64,000 nt of DNA, taken from the NCBI RefSeq assembly GCF_009708215.1, contig NZ_CP046175.1:682001-746000 (forward strand). The letters are read 5' to 3'. A program made the translations under genes and the position numbers. Position 1 is the stretch's first letter; each line of letters starts with the position of its first letter. This DNA is from Occultella kanbiaonis. Its GTDB lineage: Bacteria > Actinomycetota > Actinomycetes > Actinomycetales > Beutenbergiaceae. Shown here in pieces: positions 34,129 to 44,302 of the stretch. The notes under the pieces were generated by a model, which saw only the letters and a program-made list of their open reading frames with translations, was not told the DNA's origin and did not search any database.

Positions 34129-35142
34129 TCAGGCCCGCAGGAGCGCCTGCTCCTGCGTGACCCGGTGCTGCAGTGGCTCCCCGGCGAGCCAGCGTTGCAG
34201 CTCGTCGACGACGAGCCGGCCGAGGCGGCGGCGCTCCAAGCCGACACTGCCGGCGATGTGCCCCGTGAGGGTGACGTTCTCGAGCCCGTAGAGCGGCGAG
34301 TCGGCGCCCGGCGGGTCGGGGCAGGTGACGTCGAGCACCGCATGCAGATCCGGCCGGGAGCCGAGCACCCGCACCAGGGCGACCTCATCCACCAGGGCGC
34401 CACGGGCCGTGTTGATCAGGGTCGCCCCGGTGGGGAGCCGCCGCAGTTCGTCGTGGCCGATCATGTGGTCGTTGCGGCCCGGCAGCCAGGGGGCGTGGAT
34501 GCTCAGCACCTGGCTGGTCTCGAACAGTTCGGCGAGGGAATCGCGGCGGTGCACACCGTGCCCTTCTGCGTCGCCGTTCTCGAGGTAGGGGTCCCAGACG
34601 TCGATCCGGTGACCGAAGCGGTGCAGTCCGGTGGCCACCTTGCGGGCGATCGAACCGAAGCCGACGAGCCCGATCCTGCGCTCGTAGATGCCGAGGTCGT
34701 CCTGGGCGGGCAGGAAGGCGTGTGCGGCCCGCAGGTGGGCCGCGCTGCGGTGCGTGCCCTTGAGGGCGAGCACGGCGGTGGCGACGACGAACTCGGCCAC
34801 CGGCTCGTTGTTGGCCTCGGCCGCGGAGACCACGGTGATGCCGCGCTCCCAGAAGTCGCCGGGAGTGAGGTGCCGGATCGACCCGGCGCTGTGGAGGACG
34901 AGGCGCAGCGACGGCATGGCCGTGAGCAGTTCGGCGTCCAGGCTCGGGGTGCCCCACCCGGTGAGCAGCACCTCGACGTCCGCGAGGTGGTCGGTGCCGT
35001 GCAACTCCGCGGCCCTGCTGTGCACGCCTGCGACGTTCACCAGCGCGTGCAGGCGGGCGAGGTCCTCGGGGTCCAGGACGGCGGCGAGCGCTTGCGCGTT
35101 GAGCAGCGCGGCCGCGGCCGGCTTCGCCGTGGGGGTCGTCAT
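34129..35142 (-). CDS. D-2-hydroxyacid dehydrogenase
   Basis: This is an NAD(P)-dependent D-isomer-specific 2-hydroxyacid dehydrogenase of 337 residues. The nucleotide-binding fingerprint is IGLVGFGSIARKVATGL. Arg in NTARGALVDEVAL and His in LTGHIAGSVG are expected catalytic residues, with DVTCPDPPGADSPLYGLENV in between. It is the last gene of the nine-gene operon. In such a pathway it could reduce a 2-keto acid or aldehyde-derived acid left after aldol cleavage, or oxidise a sugar-derived hydroxyacid. Its ATG overlaps the stop of the aldolase-type gene. Confidence 0.9.
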   Translation of the reverse strand: MTTPTAKPAAAALLNAQALAAVLDPEDLARLHALVNVAGVHSRAAELHGTDHLADVEVLLTGWGTPSLDAELLTAMPSLRLVLHSAGSIRHLTPGDFWERGITVVSAAEANNEPVAEFVVATAVLALKGTHRSAAHLRAAHAFLPAQDDLGIYERRIGLVGFGSIARKVATGLHRFGHRIDVWDPYLENGDAEGHGVHRRDSLAELFETSQVLSIHAPWLPGRNDHMIGHDELRRLPTGATLINTARGALVDEVALVRVLGSRPDLHAVLDVTCPDPPGADSPLYGLENVTLTGHIAGSVGLERRRLGRLVVDELQRWLAGEPLQHRVTQEQALLRA

Positions 35143-36089
35143 CGGCGGTCTCTACTCTCGTGGGGAGTCGGGGGACTGGGGTTCGTGGCTCGGCCGTCCG
35201 CGGGCGGAGCACCCGCTCCGACGGCGGCGGCGAGTCGGCTCAGCGCGGCCTGGCTGAGCTCGGAGTGCGGTGCCCGGACGCCGCCGGGGTCGATCCCCTG
35301 CCAGCGCAGCAGCGCCTTGATGGTTGCGACGTTGTACCGGCCGCCGTGCTCGGCGCGCAGCGCCTCGACGGGACCGACGAAGTCGCGGACCAAGGCACGC
35401 AGGGCGGTGAGGTCACCACCGGTGACGGCCCGGTGCACCGCCAGGGCGATGTCCGGGCGGGCGTTGGCGATGCCGGACGTGAACGACGTGACGCCGAGCG
35501 CGCCGAAGGAGGCGACGGCGGACTCCGCCAGCCCGTTGATCCAGGTGCACTGTGTGCCTGCCGCCCCGTCGAGCAGCCGCGCGAGGGTGTGCAGGTCGGT
35601 GCGGGCGTACTTCACGCCCACCACGGCGGGCAGCGCTGCGAGGTCGGCGAGGTGGGCGTGCGAGAGCCGCGCCGAGCGAACGTAGAGGACGAGGGGGAGA
35701 GCACTGTCTCGAGCGACCTGCCGGTAGAAGTCGGCGAGCCCGTCGCCGTCGCCGAACGGGTCCGCGGGTTCGTGCACCATGGCGGCGTGATAGCCCAACT
35801 GCCCGGCGGCCTCGATCTCGCGCAGGAGGGTGCCGAGGGCGCCGCTGACCCCGGCGACCAGGGTGGTGGCCGGCGTCCTGACGGTCGCCACGGCCCGCAG
35901 GACGGCGTGGCGCTCGGCCGGTTCGAGCTGTTGCACCTCGGCGGTGTTGCCAAGGGCGGTCAGCACCGGGATCCCGGCCGTGGCGACGCGGGTCGCGATC
36001 TGCGCGACCGTCGCCTCGTCGATGCCGGCCGTGCCGGACCGGTAGCCGGCGACGAGGACCGCGGTGACGCCGTCGAGCGGGATCCTCAC
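35139..36089 (-). CDS. DapA-family lyase, third copy
   Basis: This is a class I lyase of 316 residues. The expected tyrosine occurs in LPLVLYVRSARLSH and the Schiff-base lysine in VVGVKYARTDLH. TALGNTAEVQQLEPAERHAV stands at the position of the substrate loop, where the usual G-T-S/T-G-E is replaced by G-N-T-A-E, so the carboxylate-binding site is altered. GTG 36089 overlaps the stop of the SDR gene. Lying between a sugar-type dehydrogenase and a 2-hydroxyacid dehydrogenase, it probably cleaves or dehydrates a keto-deoxy sugar acid. Lysine biosynthesis is unlikely. Confidence 0.85.
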   Translation of the reverse strand: MRIPLDGVTAVLVAGYRSGTAGIDEATVAQIATRVATAGIPVLTALGNTAEVQQLEPAERHAVLRAVATVRTPATTLVAGVSGALGTLLREIEAAGQLGYHAAMVHEPADPFGDGDGLADFYRQVARDSALPLVLYVRSARLSHAHLADLAALPAVVGVKYARTDLHTLARLLDGAAGTQCTWINGLAESAVASFGALGVTSFTSGIANARPDIALAVHRAVTGGDLTALRALVRDFVGPVEALRAEHGGRYNVATIKALLRWQGIDPGGVRAPHSELSQAALSRLAAAVGAGAPPADGRATNPSPPTPHESRDRR

Positions 36090-36895
36090 GTGGCACCGTC
36101 CACGCCAGGGTCGATCTCGATCTCGACGGAGGCCTGCCGGGCCTGGGCGCCGAGGCCGCCGTCGACCGTGATCACCTGACCGGTGAGGTAGGCCGCGTCG
36201 GACGAGGCGAGGAACGCGGCGACGCCGGCGACGTCGGCGCCGCTGCCCGCGTGCCCGAGCGGGATCGGGGCCACCTCGCGGGCCTGGACGGTCGGATCAA
36301 GGGCCTCGAACCGCGTGTTCGAGATGGCGCCGGGGGCGATCGCGTTCACGCGGATGCCGTGCGGCGCCAGGTCGAGCGCCACGGCTCGGGTGAACGCCTC
36401 GATGGCGCCCTTGCTGGCGTCGTAGGCGGCGGCCGACCGGTGTGCCTTGGTGGCACCGATCGAGGAGAGGTTGATCACCGAGGCGCCGGGGCGCATCCGC
36501 CGGGCTGCCGCGTGCGTGCACAGGTAGGTGCCGCGGGCGGCCACGTCGAACTGGCGGTCCCAGTGCTCGAGGGTGAGCTCGAGGAACGGGACCCGGCCGA
36601 GCAGCGGCACGGCGGCGTTGTTCACGAGCACGTCGATGCCGCCCAGCTCGGCGGCGACCCGGGCGAGCATCCGCTCGACCTGGTCGGGGTCGGACACGTC
36701 CGCCGGGACCGCGATCGCTGTGTGTCCGGCCTCGACGAGCCTGGTCGCCAGGTCCTCGGCCTCGCCCGGGACCACGCCGTTGACGGCGACGTGCGCGCCC
36801 TCGGCGGCGAACCGCTCCACGATCGCGCTTCCGATGTTGCGCGACCCGCCCGTGACGAGCACGCGGGTGCCGCGGAAACGTTGGGGATGGTTCAT
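36086..36895 (-). CDS. SDR-family oxidoreductase
   Basis: This is a classical short-chain dehydrogenase of 269 residues. The cofactor motif is VLVTGGSRNIGSAI. NNAAVPLLG follows, then catalytic Ser in NLSSIGAT, Tyr and Lys in YDASKGAIEAFTRA, and the end motif YLTGQVITVDGGLGA. Members often oxidise sugars or sugar acids (glucose, gluconate, 2-deoxy-keto acids). Its start overlaps the stop of the enolase-superfamily gene and its stop the start of the lyase, placing it inside the sugar-acid operon. The substrate is unknown. Confidence 0.92.
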   Translation of the reverse strand: MNHPQRFRGTRVLVTGGSRNIGSAIVERFAAEGAHVAVNGVVPGEAEDLATRLVEAGHTAIAVPADVSDPDQVERMLARVAAELGGIDVLVNNAAVPLLGRVPFLELTLEHWDRQFDVAARGTYLCTHAAARRMRPGASVINLSSIGATKAHRSAAAYDASKGAIEAFTRAVALDLAPHGIRVNAIAPGAISNTRFEALDPTVQAREVAPIPLGHAGSGADVAGVAAFLASSDAAYLTGQVITVDGGLGAQARQASVEIEIDPGVDGAT

Positions 36896-38052
36896 GACGT
36901 GCTCCCGACCCGGTCGATGGTGGCGGTGGTGGGGCCCCGGTCCCAGCGCAGCGGCCCGGCCAGCTCGCGCAGCCGGTCGGGGTCGAGCTCGACACCGAGA
37001 CCGGGCCCGGGCGGAGCCTGCAGGGCCCCGTCCGTGTAGGTCACCGGGTCGACCACGACGTCGGAGCGGTACAGCAGCGGTCCGACCGGGTCGCTGGCGA
37101 CCGTGACGGATCCGGTGGCGACGCCGAAGTGGGCCGCCGCGGCGGTACCGATCGAGAGTTCCTGGGTGGTGCCGACGAGGCAGGCCAGGCCCGCGGCCTC
37201 GGCGATCGCGACGACCCGCAGCGCCGGCGTGATGCCGCCGAGCGCGAACAGGCCGACGTTGAGGACGTCGACGGCGCCCTCGGACGCCAGCCGGAGCGCG
37301 CTCGCCGCGTCGTACACGTGCTCGCTGACCGGAACGTGGGCCCGACGGCGGACCTCGGCGAGTCCGGTGACGTCACCTTGCCGGGCAGGCGCTTCGACGA
37401 GGTCGTACCCGACGTCGCGGGTGCGGTCGATGAACCGGAGCGCGGTGGTGGCCGGAAGCAGGTTGGAGAAGTCGAGCGACTTGAGCTCGATCTGATCGCC
37501 GAACCGGGTTCGGAGCGCGCGCAGGAACAGTTCGTCCAGCTCGAGGTCGCCGCCGACGTAGACACGGAACCTGGTGAAACCTTGCGCCAGCCGGCCCGCG
37601 ACCAGCTCGAGGTTCGCCTCGACGTCCCGCCGGTGACGCTGCCGGAACACCGGGTAGGCAACCGGGAGGGCCGGGTGGACGGCGCCGCCGAGCAAGCTGC
37701 TGACGCTGCGCCCGCTCAGCCTGCCGCGCAGGTCCCACAGGGCCGTGTCGATGCCGCACCTGATCACGGCGCCCTTGTCGTACAGGGACCCGGCCGAGGG
37801 GAAGGCCTCCTCGAGGAGCCGGGAGATCCGGTTCGTGGCCAGGGGGTCGGCCCCGGCGAGCATCGACTCCAGCGTGCCGGTCAGGTCGTCGATGTCGGGG
37901 TGGAACCTCGGCAGGTGTTGGAAGTCCGACATCTCCCCGAGGCCGACGTGCCCGGCGTCCGTCTCCAACTCGACGATGACGTGACCGCAGATCAGGCCGG
38001 TGGTGCGGGCGACGTTCACCGGGGTGAGCCGTACCGCGGTGATCGCGGTCAC
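36892..38052 (-). CDS. Enolase-superfamily protein, atypical active site
   Basis: This is a mandelate racemase/muconate-cycloisomerase-like protein of 386 residues. The fold is clear: [37 protein letters not shown], and near the end [17 protein letters not shown]. At the second barrel strand, where the family has K-x-K or K-x-R, this protein reads [10 protein letters not shown], so no lysine is present. The EEP segment reads VEAPARQG, and the third metal ligand lies in VSEHVYD. The chemistry may therefore differ from standard dehydratases. GTG 38052 overlaps the stop of the acyltransferase fusion. Context favours a sugar-acid dehydratase or epimerase. Confidence 0.85.
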   Translation of the reverse strand: MTAITAVRLTPVNVARTTGLICGHVIVELETDAGHVGLGEMSDFQHLPRFHPDIDDLTGTLESMLAGADPLATNRISRLLEEAFPSAGSLYDKGAVIRCGIDTALWDLRGRLSGRSVSSLLGGAVHPALPVAYPVFRQRHRRDVEANLELVAGRLAQGFTRFRVYVGGDLELDELFLRALRTRFGDQIELKSLDFSNLLPATTALRFIDRTRDVGYDLVEAPARQGDVTGLAEVRRRAHVPVSEHVYDAASALRLASEGAVDVLNVGLFALGGITPALRVVAIAEAAGLACLVGTTQELSIGTAAAAHFGVATGSVTVASDPVGPLLYRSDVVVDPVTYTDGALQAPPGPGLGVELDPDRLRELAGPLRWDRGPTTATIDRVGSTS

Positions 38053-39737
38053 CGGCCGAGTCCCGCGATCGACGTGGCGGCCTCGGGCCGGTGCACCCCG
38101 CGCGGCCGGTAACCGAGGGCTCCGGACAGGCCGAGCAGGTCGGCGAGGAGCCAGATGATGCTCAGCCACATCTCGGTTCCCTGTAGGCCGGGCTCCGCGT
38201 CGGAGCGTGCCCCGGCGGTCTCGCCGGCGGAGAAGCCGAAGCCCGCGTCGTCGCGCCAGCGGCCCAGGCAGTCGCGCAGGAGGCGCTCGGCGAGCCGGGT
38301 CTGCTCGGCGGTCCGGTAGTCATGGGCCCGGACGAGCCAGAGCGGGTGGGCGACGTCCAGGACGTTGCAGGCGTTCTGCCGTTCGGGGGTGAAGTAGCGC
38401 GCGTCGCGCGAGTGCCGCAGCACGGTGTCCACCACCCGCTCCGCGTGCGGCACTGCGATCCCGAACTGCGCGAGGGTGCCGCGGGAGGCCCGGTAGAACC
38501 CGTTCACCGGCTGCAGCAGGCCGCCCTTGCCGCCGTGTCCCCACATTCCGGTCTGCGGGTCCGCACGGCAGACGAGCCATCCGATCAGCGCCTCGAGCTG
38601 ACCGGGCGGGGCTGCGGCGTCCTGACGGCCGTTCCAGAGCAGGGCGGTCCCGAGCGCGTCGACCCAGTGGCCGGCCCGCCAAGCCTGCTCCGGCCACGGC
38701 AGGTCGTCGAGGAAGGTCACGATGTCGTCGGCGGACAGCTCCGCCACAGCGTGGACCGGCGTCGGGAACGAACTGCCGAGGATGTCGAGCGCGTAGCCGA
38801 CGCTCAGCACGTGGTAAGCGGCGTCGGGGTCGGTCAGGTCCAGAGGCGTCCCGGTGTCGGGGCGCCCGAGCTCTCCGACCAGCCCGGTGCGGGGATCCTG
38901 CCAGCCGCGGAGCATGGCGACCGTCTCCTCGCGCGAGCGCTGCGGTGGCGGGTCGCCGGTGAGCATGTCGGCGATCTCGACCGCGTCGCACTGGGCCCGC
39001 ACGGTGGCCGGGCCGCCCGGCTTGTCGGCGAACAGCCCGGTCTCGGCGTTCCAAGCCCGGGCCAGCACCTGCGTGGCCCGGTCGCGGGCGAGGTCCCCGA
39101 AGGTGCGCAGTGACTGCTCCAGGTCGGGCCCGGTCCCGGCGGAGCCGGGCGCTGCCGTGGCGTCGCTCGGCGCCAGGGCGGGGACCCGCCAGCGCAGCAC
39201 CCGGGCGGGGTTGCCGCCGACCACGGCGCCGGCGGGCACGTCCTTGGTGACGACCGCACCGGCGGCGATCACCGCCCGGTCGCCGATCCGGACGCCGTCG
39301 AGGATCACGCAGTGCGAACCGATCCACACGTCGTCGCCGATCTCGATCCCACGTTCGCTGATCGGCTGGCGGAACACCTCGATGTCCGGGTCGGTCATCG
39401 TGTGGTTGAAGCCGATGATCGAGCTGTGCGCACCCACCCGGACCGCGCGGCCGAACCGCACCGGACCCCGGACGATCGAGTAGGCATTGATCGTGCTGTG
39501 ACTGCCCATCTCGATGGTGCCTGTGACCAGTGCACCGGCGGCGATGTAACTGCTGCGGCCCATCACGAGCAGGTCGCACTGGATGGAGGCGAGCTCGGAT
39601 ATGAAGCACTTCTCCGCGAACCGGTGCTCGGGGCGGCTCTCGGACATCGCGCGCTGCACGTCGAGCTGGTCGGCCTGCTCCTGACCGTCGGCCTCGGCCC
39701 AGAAGCGCCACGGGGCGAACTCGAGGTCGCGGTTCAT
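38049..39737 (-). CDS. Hexapeptide acyltransferase fused to alpha-toroid domain
   Basis: This is a two-domain protein of 562 residues. Residues 50-190 form a left-handed beta-helix acyltransferase with hexapeptide turns ([40 protein letters not shown]). The catalytic-type histidine lies in GFNHTM and the exit motif is [16 protein letters not shown], as in maltose O-acetyltransferases. After a linker of about 20 residues, residues 210-540 are all-helical with repeated aromatic/GxG segments ([50 protein letters not shown]). These look like an (alpha/alpha) toroid related to glycosidase or terpene-cyclase folds. ATG 39737 overlaps the stop of the glycosidase gene. An intracellular enzyme acting on an acylated or to-be-acylated oligosaccharide is my inference. 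Confidence 0.75.
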   Translation of the reverse strand: MNRDLEFAPWRFWAEADGQEQADQLDVQRAMSESRPEHRFAEKCFISELASIQCDLLVMGRSSYIAAGALVTGTIEMGSHSTINAYSIVRGPVRFGRAVRVGAHSSIIGFNHTMTDPDIEVFRQPISERGIEIGDDVWIGSHCVILDGVRIGDRAVIAAGAVVTKDVPAGAVVGGNPARVLRWRVPALAPSDATAAPGSAGTGPDLEQSLRTFGDLARDRATQVLARAWNAETGLFADKPGGPATVRAQCDAVEIADMLTGDPPPQRSREETVAMLRGWQDPRTGLVGELGRPDTGTPLDLTDPDAAYHVLSVGYALDILGSSFPTPVHAVAELSADDIVTFLDDLPWPEQAWRAGHWVDALGTALLWNGRQDAAAPPGQLEALIGWLVCRADPQTGMWGHGGKGGLLQPVNGFYRASRGTLAQFGIAVPHAERVVDTVLRHSRDARYFTPERQNACNVLDVAHPLWLVRAHDYRTAEQTRLAERLLRDCLGRWRDDAGFGFSAGETAGARSDAEPGLQGTEMWLSIIWLLADLLGLSGALGYRPRGVHRPEAATSIAGLGR

Positions 39738-42484
39738 GCCGTGACCTCCTCGGCCGACCGCGCAGCCAGCAGGTGCTGGAGCAGATCGGGTGGACCGGCG
39801 GCCGCGTCCGCGGCGTCGCGGCGGGTGAACTCCTGATCGGCGACGACCGCACCGAGCACCAGGTACGCACCCGGCCCGGGGGTGAACGTGTGCCGGCCCG
39901 CGGTGAAGGCGAACGCGTGCACGTCGATCGGCAGCCGCTGGGCCTCGTCGGACCGCGCGGCCGGGATGGACACCTCGATCGCGGACCGCAGCACGGGGTC
40001 GAGCCCGCCCTGGTCGTCCGCGTGGGTGTTGACCTCGAGGTCGGGGACCTGCAGCCACTGCGGGTCCGGGCTCTTGACGTAGCCCACGAGCAGATGGGCG
40101 TCGGCGGGCAGGTCCAGCTCCAGGTCGGCCGGCCCGTTCGCCGACCGCTCGGCCGGCATCCGGAACGCCCGGAAGCCGGCGAGTTCCGGCGCGACCCGTT
40201 CGATCAGCACGTTCCGGTCGCTGAACACGGACTGTCCCACGTCGAGGTCGAAGGCGGTGCCCGGCCGGAGCTGGACCGGTACGGCGCGGAACGGGACCAC
40301 ATCCACCCCGGGACCCGAGCCCGGCAGCGGCCAGCCCCCCTCGGCGACCGAGCGGACGGCTGCGGTGAGGGCGGCGCTCTCCTCCTCGAACTCCGGCAGG
40401 CACTCGCGCCAGTGGCCGTAGGCCCTGCCGTCGCGGAACGGCACCCGTCGCTGTGGGGTGCGCATGCTGTTGGCGTAGAGATACGTGGCGTCGGTGCGGT
40501 CGGCCAGGTCGCGGTAGTGGGCCACGCTGGCCGCGACCAGTTCGGCGGCACGCTCGAGCTCGGCGACGTCGACCCGCTCGCCACGGAACGCCAGGGAGCG
40601 CGCTCGCAGGATCAGGGCCCCTGCCTCGATCCGCAGCGCGTAGAACTCGGCGAGCAGTGCGAGGGCGTGCGCGTCCTGGCGCAGCCGGGCGAACTCCTCG
40701 GCGGCGAGCCGCACGTGCGGGCGGCCCGAGTCCGCGGCCCGGGTGGCGAGCGCGGCGAAGTGGCGGACGTCGGCGGCCACGTCGAGCGGGGTCTCGCCGA
40801 GATGCGCCTCACCCCGCAGTTCGCGCTCGACGTACTCCTGCAGCCGCTCACCGCCCGGTGCGTGGGACTGCCACAGGTCGGGCCAGGTCCGGTGGGCCTC
40901 CGGCTCGAGGAGCTGGCTGAGGGTCATCCCCAGGCTCAGGGTCTGCCGGTTGCCCTCGGTGATGCCGACCCGGCGGACCAGCAGCGGTGCGATCTGACCC
41001 ATCGCCTCGTACGTGGCGAGCGCGGCGGCGCCGGCCTCCGCGCTGCCGTACTGCTCGGCCAGAACGGCCGTCCAGTAGGCCTGTTCGGCGCCGGGATCAC
41101 GGTCCGCCCGCCAGGCGTAGCGGAGCCAGGCGTGGAACCAGATGGCGTCCCGCTCGATCTGCCGCAGCCGCGGTTCGGCACGGTCGGGCGACCACGGCCA
41201 GTCCCAGTAGAACAGCGGGTACAGGTGCAGCCCCTGCGCGTTCAGGCGGTGCTTCATCGCCTGCGCGCTGCGTTGGATGAAGCCGACGGCACCGAATCGG
41301 AACGGTTCGAGGTTCGCCAGGATGTGAACGTTCGCGATGTGCGTGCTGCCGAGCGAGGCGAGGAACCGGTGTTGCTCCTGCCACTCGCCGCGGGGGTTCC
41401 AGGTGGTCAGCGACTCCCCGTTGTACTTGGCCTCGGTGTACAGGCGCGGGTAGACCTCTCGGGCGGCGGTCACCACCGGGTGCGGGTCGATGGCATGCCC
41501 GCGCAGGATCAACGGCGGCAGTTCGGCGAGGCCCGCGGCGTCGACCCCGTCGAGCACGCCGGGGATGATCGTCTCGAGCAGCCACTCCTTGCCGTAGAGA
41601 TCGCCCTGCAGGACCTCACCCAGGCAGGTGTACAGGCCGACGTTGGGGTACTGGGCGACGAAGGCACCGATCGCCGCCCGCGTGTACCGGCTCGTGAGCG
41701 GCGTCGGCCGGGGCTGCCGCAACGGGATGCCGTGGTGCTCGGCGAACGGCAGCGGGATGTGGATGTTGTAGAACTTGACGACGATCCAGATGCCCCGGCG
41801 GTCGGCCTCCTCGGTCAGCCAGCTCAGGGTCGCGGCGTTCAGGGCGAGTTCGTCGTCGGTGACCTCCTGGGCCTCCGGGAAGTCGGGTAGGGCGACGAAC
41901 GAGGAGAACGGGTGGCCGCTCCACAGGTAGATCACGTTCGCGCGGTGCTCGAACAGGTCGTCGAGGACGGTCAGCCAGTGTTCGCGATCGTAGAACCACT
42001 CGAACCGGTCCGGGGTGACCGGGTACTCGTAGACCTGGCGGGGCGCCTCGACCTCGGTCTTCTGCAGCCCGATCGCCGGCCCGCGCAGGGTCATGTCCGG
42101 GGTCTCACCGCGGTCGAGGTCGCGGGGCACGCCACCGGTACGGGCGATGATCCGGGCGAGCTCCTGGCAGCCGTACAGGACGCCGGCATCGTCCGCGCCG
42201 GTCACGACCACCAGCGCGCCGGGCAGGTGCGCGAGGTAGAACCCGCCCTCGCCGGGGGCCCCGGTGTTGTAGAGCAGGACGTCCTGCTCCTCGAGGCTGC
42301 CGATCGGTGAGTCAGCGCTGCGCACGCCCACCAGGATCCGCAGGGTGTCGCTCGAACGGGGCGCCAGCTCGGGGTCGCGGCGCACCGTGGTCCCGGTGGC
42401 CGTGAGCGCGCGCGTCACCAGGTCGAGCCCGTGGGCGATCCGGGCGCTCTCGTCCGACGCGAGCGTGATTGCTACGAGGTCCAT
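39734..42484 (-). CDS. Large putative glycosidase (GH20/GH67-like N-terminus)
   Basis: This is a protein of 916 residues. Residues 1-130 resemble the small alpha/beta domain that precedes the barrel in GH20 and GH67 enzymes ([18 protein letters not shown], then [14 protein letters not shown]). Residues 150-480 look like a TIM barrel with [47 protein letters not shown] and [19 protein letters not shown] helical domain follows, then a C-terminal beta region with [15 protein letters not shown]. The candidate acids are Glu in CLGEVLQ and Glu in [15 protein letters not shown] precedes ATG 42484. No signal peptide is present. I cannot assign a GH family with certainty. The operon, behind an importer, supports intracellular oligosaccharide cleavage. 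Confidence 0.65.
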   Translation of the reverse strand: MDLVAITLASDESARIAHGLDLVTRALTATGTTVRRDPELAPRSSDTLRILVGVRSADSPIGSLEEQDVLLYNTGAPGEGGFYLAHLPGALVVVTGADDAGVLYGCQELARIIARTGGVPRDLDRGETPDMTLRGPAIGLQKTEVEAPRQVYEYPVTPDRFEWFYDREHWLTVLDDLFEHRANVIYLWSGHPFSSFVALPDFPEAQEVTDDELALNAATLSWLTEEADRRGIWIVVKFYNIHIPLPFAEHHGIPLRQPRPTPLTSRYTRAAIGAFVAQYPNVGLYTCLGEVLQGDLYGKEWLLETIIPGVLDGVDAAGLAELPPLILRGHAIDPHPVVTAAREVYPRLYTEAKYNGESLTTWNPRGEWQEQHRFLASLGSTHIANVHILANLEPFRFGAVGFIQRSAQAMKHRLNAQGLHLYPLFYWDWPWSPDRAEPRLRQIERDAIWFHAWLRYAWRADRDPGAEQAYWTAVLAEQYGSAEAGAAALATYEAMGQIAPLLVRRVGITEGNRQTLSLGMTLSQLLEPEAHRTWPDLWQSHAPGGERLQEYVERELRGEAHLGETPLDVAADVRHFAALATRAADSGRPHVRLAAEEFARLRQDAHALALLAEFYALRIEAGALILRARSLAFRGERVDVAELERAAELVAASVAHYRDLADRTDATYLYANSMRTPQRRVPFRDGRAYGHWRECLPEFEEESAALTAAVRSVAEGGWPLPGSGPGVDVVPFRAVPVQLRPGTAFDLDVGQSVFSDRNVLIERVAPELAGFRAFRMPAERSANGPADLELDLPADAHLLVGYVKSPDPQWLQVPDLEVNTHADDQGGLDPVLRSAIEVSIPAARSDEAQRLPIDVHAFAFTAGRHTFTPGPGAYLVLGAVVADQEFTRRDAADAAAGPPDLLQHLLAARSAEEVTA

Positions 42485-42501
42485 CCTCAACTCCTGATCG
42501 A

Positions 42502-43368
42502 TCATTTGATTCCGGTGGTGGCGATTCCGTCCACCAAGTACTTCTGGCCCGCGATGAAGAAGCCGACGACCGGGGCCAGGGACAACGTCGACATCGCGAA
42601 GATCTGGCCCCACGAACTCAGGCCCTCCGCGTTCATGAACTGGCGCAGCGCGAGCGGCACCGTGTAGAGTTCGGGGTCGGTGAGGTAGAGCAGCGGTGAG
42701 AAGAACTCGTTCCACGTCCAGATGAACGTGAAGATCGCCGTCGTGGCGAACGCGGGGACGCACAGCGGTGAGACCACGTACAGGAAGGTGCGGTAGCTCC
42801 CGCAACCGTCGATCCTCGCCGCGTCGTCGAGTTCCTTGGGCAGGGCGCGCATGAACTGCACCATCAGGAAGATGAAGAAGGCGTTGCTGGCCAGGAAGGC
42901 GGGCACCACCAGGGGTAGGTAGGTGTTGAGCCAGCCCAGGTTGGAGAAGATGACGTACTGGGGCACCAGCAGCACGTGCGCGGGCAGCATCAGGGTGCCG
43001 AGCATCACGGCGAAGAGGGCTCGCCGTCCGGGGAACCGGAGCCGGGAGAACGCGAACGCCGCCATGCCGCACGAGAGGACGTTCCCGATGATGCTCAGCA
43101 CCACGATGATGAGCGAGTTCATCATGTAGAGGCCGAACGGGAAGTCCAGTGCCACCCAGCCGTCGACGTAGTGGCTGAAGTCGAACTCGCTCGGCCACAG
43201 GCCGGTGTCGGAGAAGATCAGTCGGTCGGGCTTGACCGAACTGGAGAGCATCCACAGCAGCGGGTAGAGCAGCACGATGCCGAGGACGCACGCGACGACG
43301 TGTCGCAGGAACACGCGCCTGGAGGATGAGCCCTTCCGCGCCGGTGCCGAGCGTTCGTCAGTTCTCAT
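42502..43368 (-). CDS. ABC sugar permease, MalG type
   Basis: This is a permease subunit of 288 residues. Following a basic tail, the first membrane segment is VVACVLGIVLLYPLLWMLSS. The ATPase-contact loop reads LDDAARIDGCGSYRTFLYVV and the end is FIAGQKYLVDGIATTGIK, a typical MalG C-terminus. ATG 43368 overlaps the end of the upstream permease gene by eleven bases. It is the third gene of the nine-gene operon, 17 bases before the large glycosidase. Confidence 0.92.
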   Translation of the reverse strand: MRTDERSAPARKGSSSRRVFLRHVVACVLGIVLLYPLLWMLSSSVKPDRLIFSDTGLWPSEFDFSHYVDGWVALDFPFGLYMMNSLIIVVLSIIGNVLSCGMAAFAFSRLRFPGRRALFAVMLGTLMLPAHVLLVPQYVIFSNLGWLNTYLPLVVPAFLASNAFFIFLMVQFMRALPKELDDAARIDGCGSYRTFLYVVSPLCVPAFATTAIFTFIWTWNEFFSPLLYLTDPELYTVPLALRQFMNAEGLSSWGQIFAMSTLSLAPVVGFFIAGQKYLVDGIATTGIK

Positions 43369-44302
43369 AGTGCACCCAGTACTTCTGCGCGAGGAAGTTG
43401 ACGGCGGTGAACGCGGCGATGATCACCAGGAGCAGCCAGGCCATCGCGGAGGCGTAGCCCATGTCGAAGTTCCCGAACCCCTGCTGGTACAGGTAGAGGT
43501 TGTAGAACAGGGTGGAGTCCGACGGCCCGCCGGTGCCGTTGCTGACCACGTAGCCCTGGGTGAACGTCTGCATCGACCCGATGATCGCGAGCACCAGGTT
43601 GAAGAAGATCACCGGGCTGATCAGCGGCATCGTCACGGAGCGGAACTGGCGCCATCGGGAGGCTCCGTCCAGGGCAGCCGCCTCGTAGTAGGCGGCGGGC
43701 ACCTGTCGCAGCGCGGCCAGGAAGATGACCATTGGAGCCCCGAACGTCCACACGTTCAGGGAGATGAGGACCCCGAGCGCGGTGTCGGGGCTGCCGATCC
43801 ACGACTGGGTCTGGACGCCGAAGCGTTCCAGCACGTCGTTGACGATGCCGTTGGCGCCGAAGATCGCTCGCCACAGCATCACGACCGCCACCGAACTGCC
43901 GATCAGCGAGGGCAGGTAGAACACGGACCGGTAGATCCGCAGCCCGCCCATGCCCTTGTTGAGCAGGACCGCGACGGCCAGCGCCGCCGCCAGGGAGAGC
44001 GGCACCGAGACGAACGTGTAGGTGAAGGTCACCACGAGCGAGTGGTGCAGGGTGCTGTCCGCGATCATCCGTTCGATGTTGTCCAGCCCGGAGAACTCCG
44101 GCGGGTTCAGCAGGTTGTAGTCGGTGAACGCCAGGTACAGCGACCACAGGAACGGGACGACGGTGAACAGCATCCCGCCGAACCAGGGCAGCAGGAAGAC
44201 ATAGCCGGACCAGTCCTGGCGGGTGCGGCGCCGCTGGCCGGCCGGCGGTCCCTGCGGGTCCTGCGGCCGCCGGCTCGTCCGCTCGAGCGTGGACGTCGTC
44301 AC
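43358..44302 (-). CDS. ABC sugar permease, MalF type
   Basis: This is a permease subunit of 314 residues. Its basic N-terminal tail leads into YVFLLPWFGGMLFTVVPFLW. The EAA loop is YYEAAALDGASRWRQFRSVT. GTG 44302 overlaps the stop of the binding-protein gene (GTGA); a GTG four codons upstream is the alternative. It pairs with the MalG-type subunit that follows. No ATPase gene is in the operon. Confidence 0.92.
   Translation of the reverse strand: MTTSTLERTSRRPQDPQGPPAGQRRRTRQDWSGYVFLLPWFGGMLFTVVPFLWSLYLAFTDYNLLNPPEFSGLDNIERMIADSTLHHSLVVTFTYTFVSVPLSLAAALAVAVLLNKGMGGLRIYRSVFYLPSLIGSSVAVVMLWRAIFGANGIVNDVLERFGVQTQSWIGSPDTALGVLISLNVWTFGAPMVIFLAALRQVPAAYYEAAALDGASRWRQFRSVTMPLISPVIFFNLVLAIIGSMQTFTQGYVVSNGTGGPSDSTLFYNLYLYQQGFGNFDMGYASAMAWLLLVIIAAFTAVNFLAQKYWVHYEN

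Noticed and set aside
36876-36886. AACGTT near the SDR start as another LacI operator
   Set aside because: It lacks the full AAACGTTT core, lies inside coding sequence and the N-terminal codons explain it.
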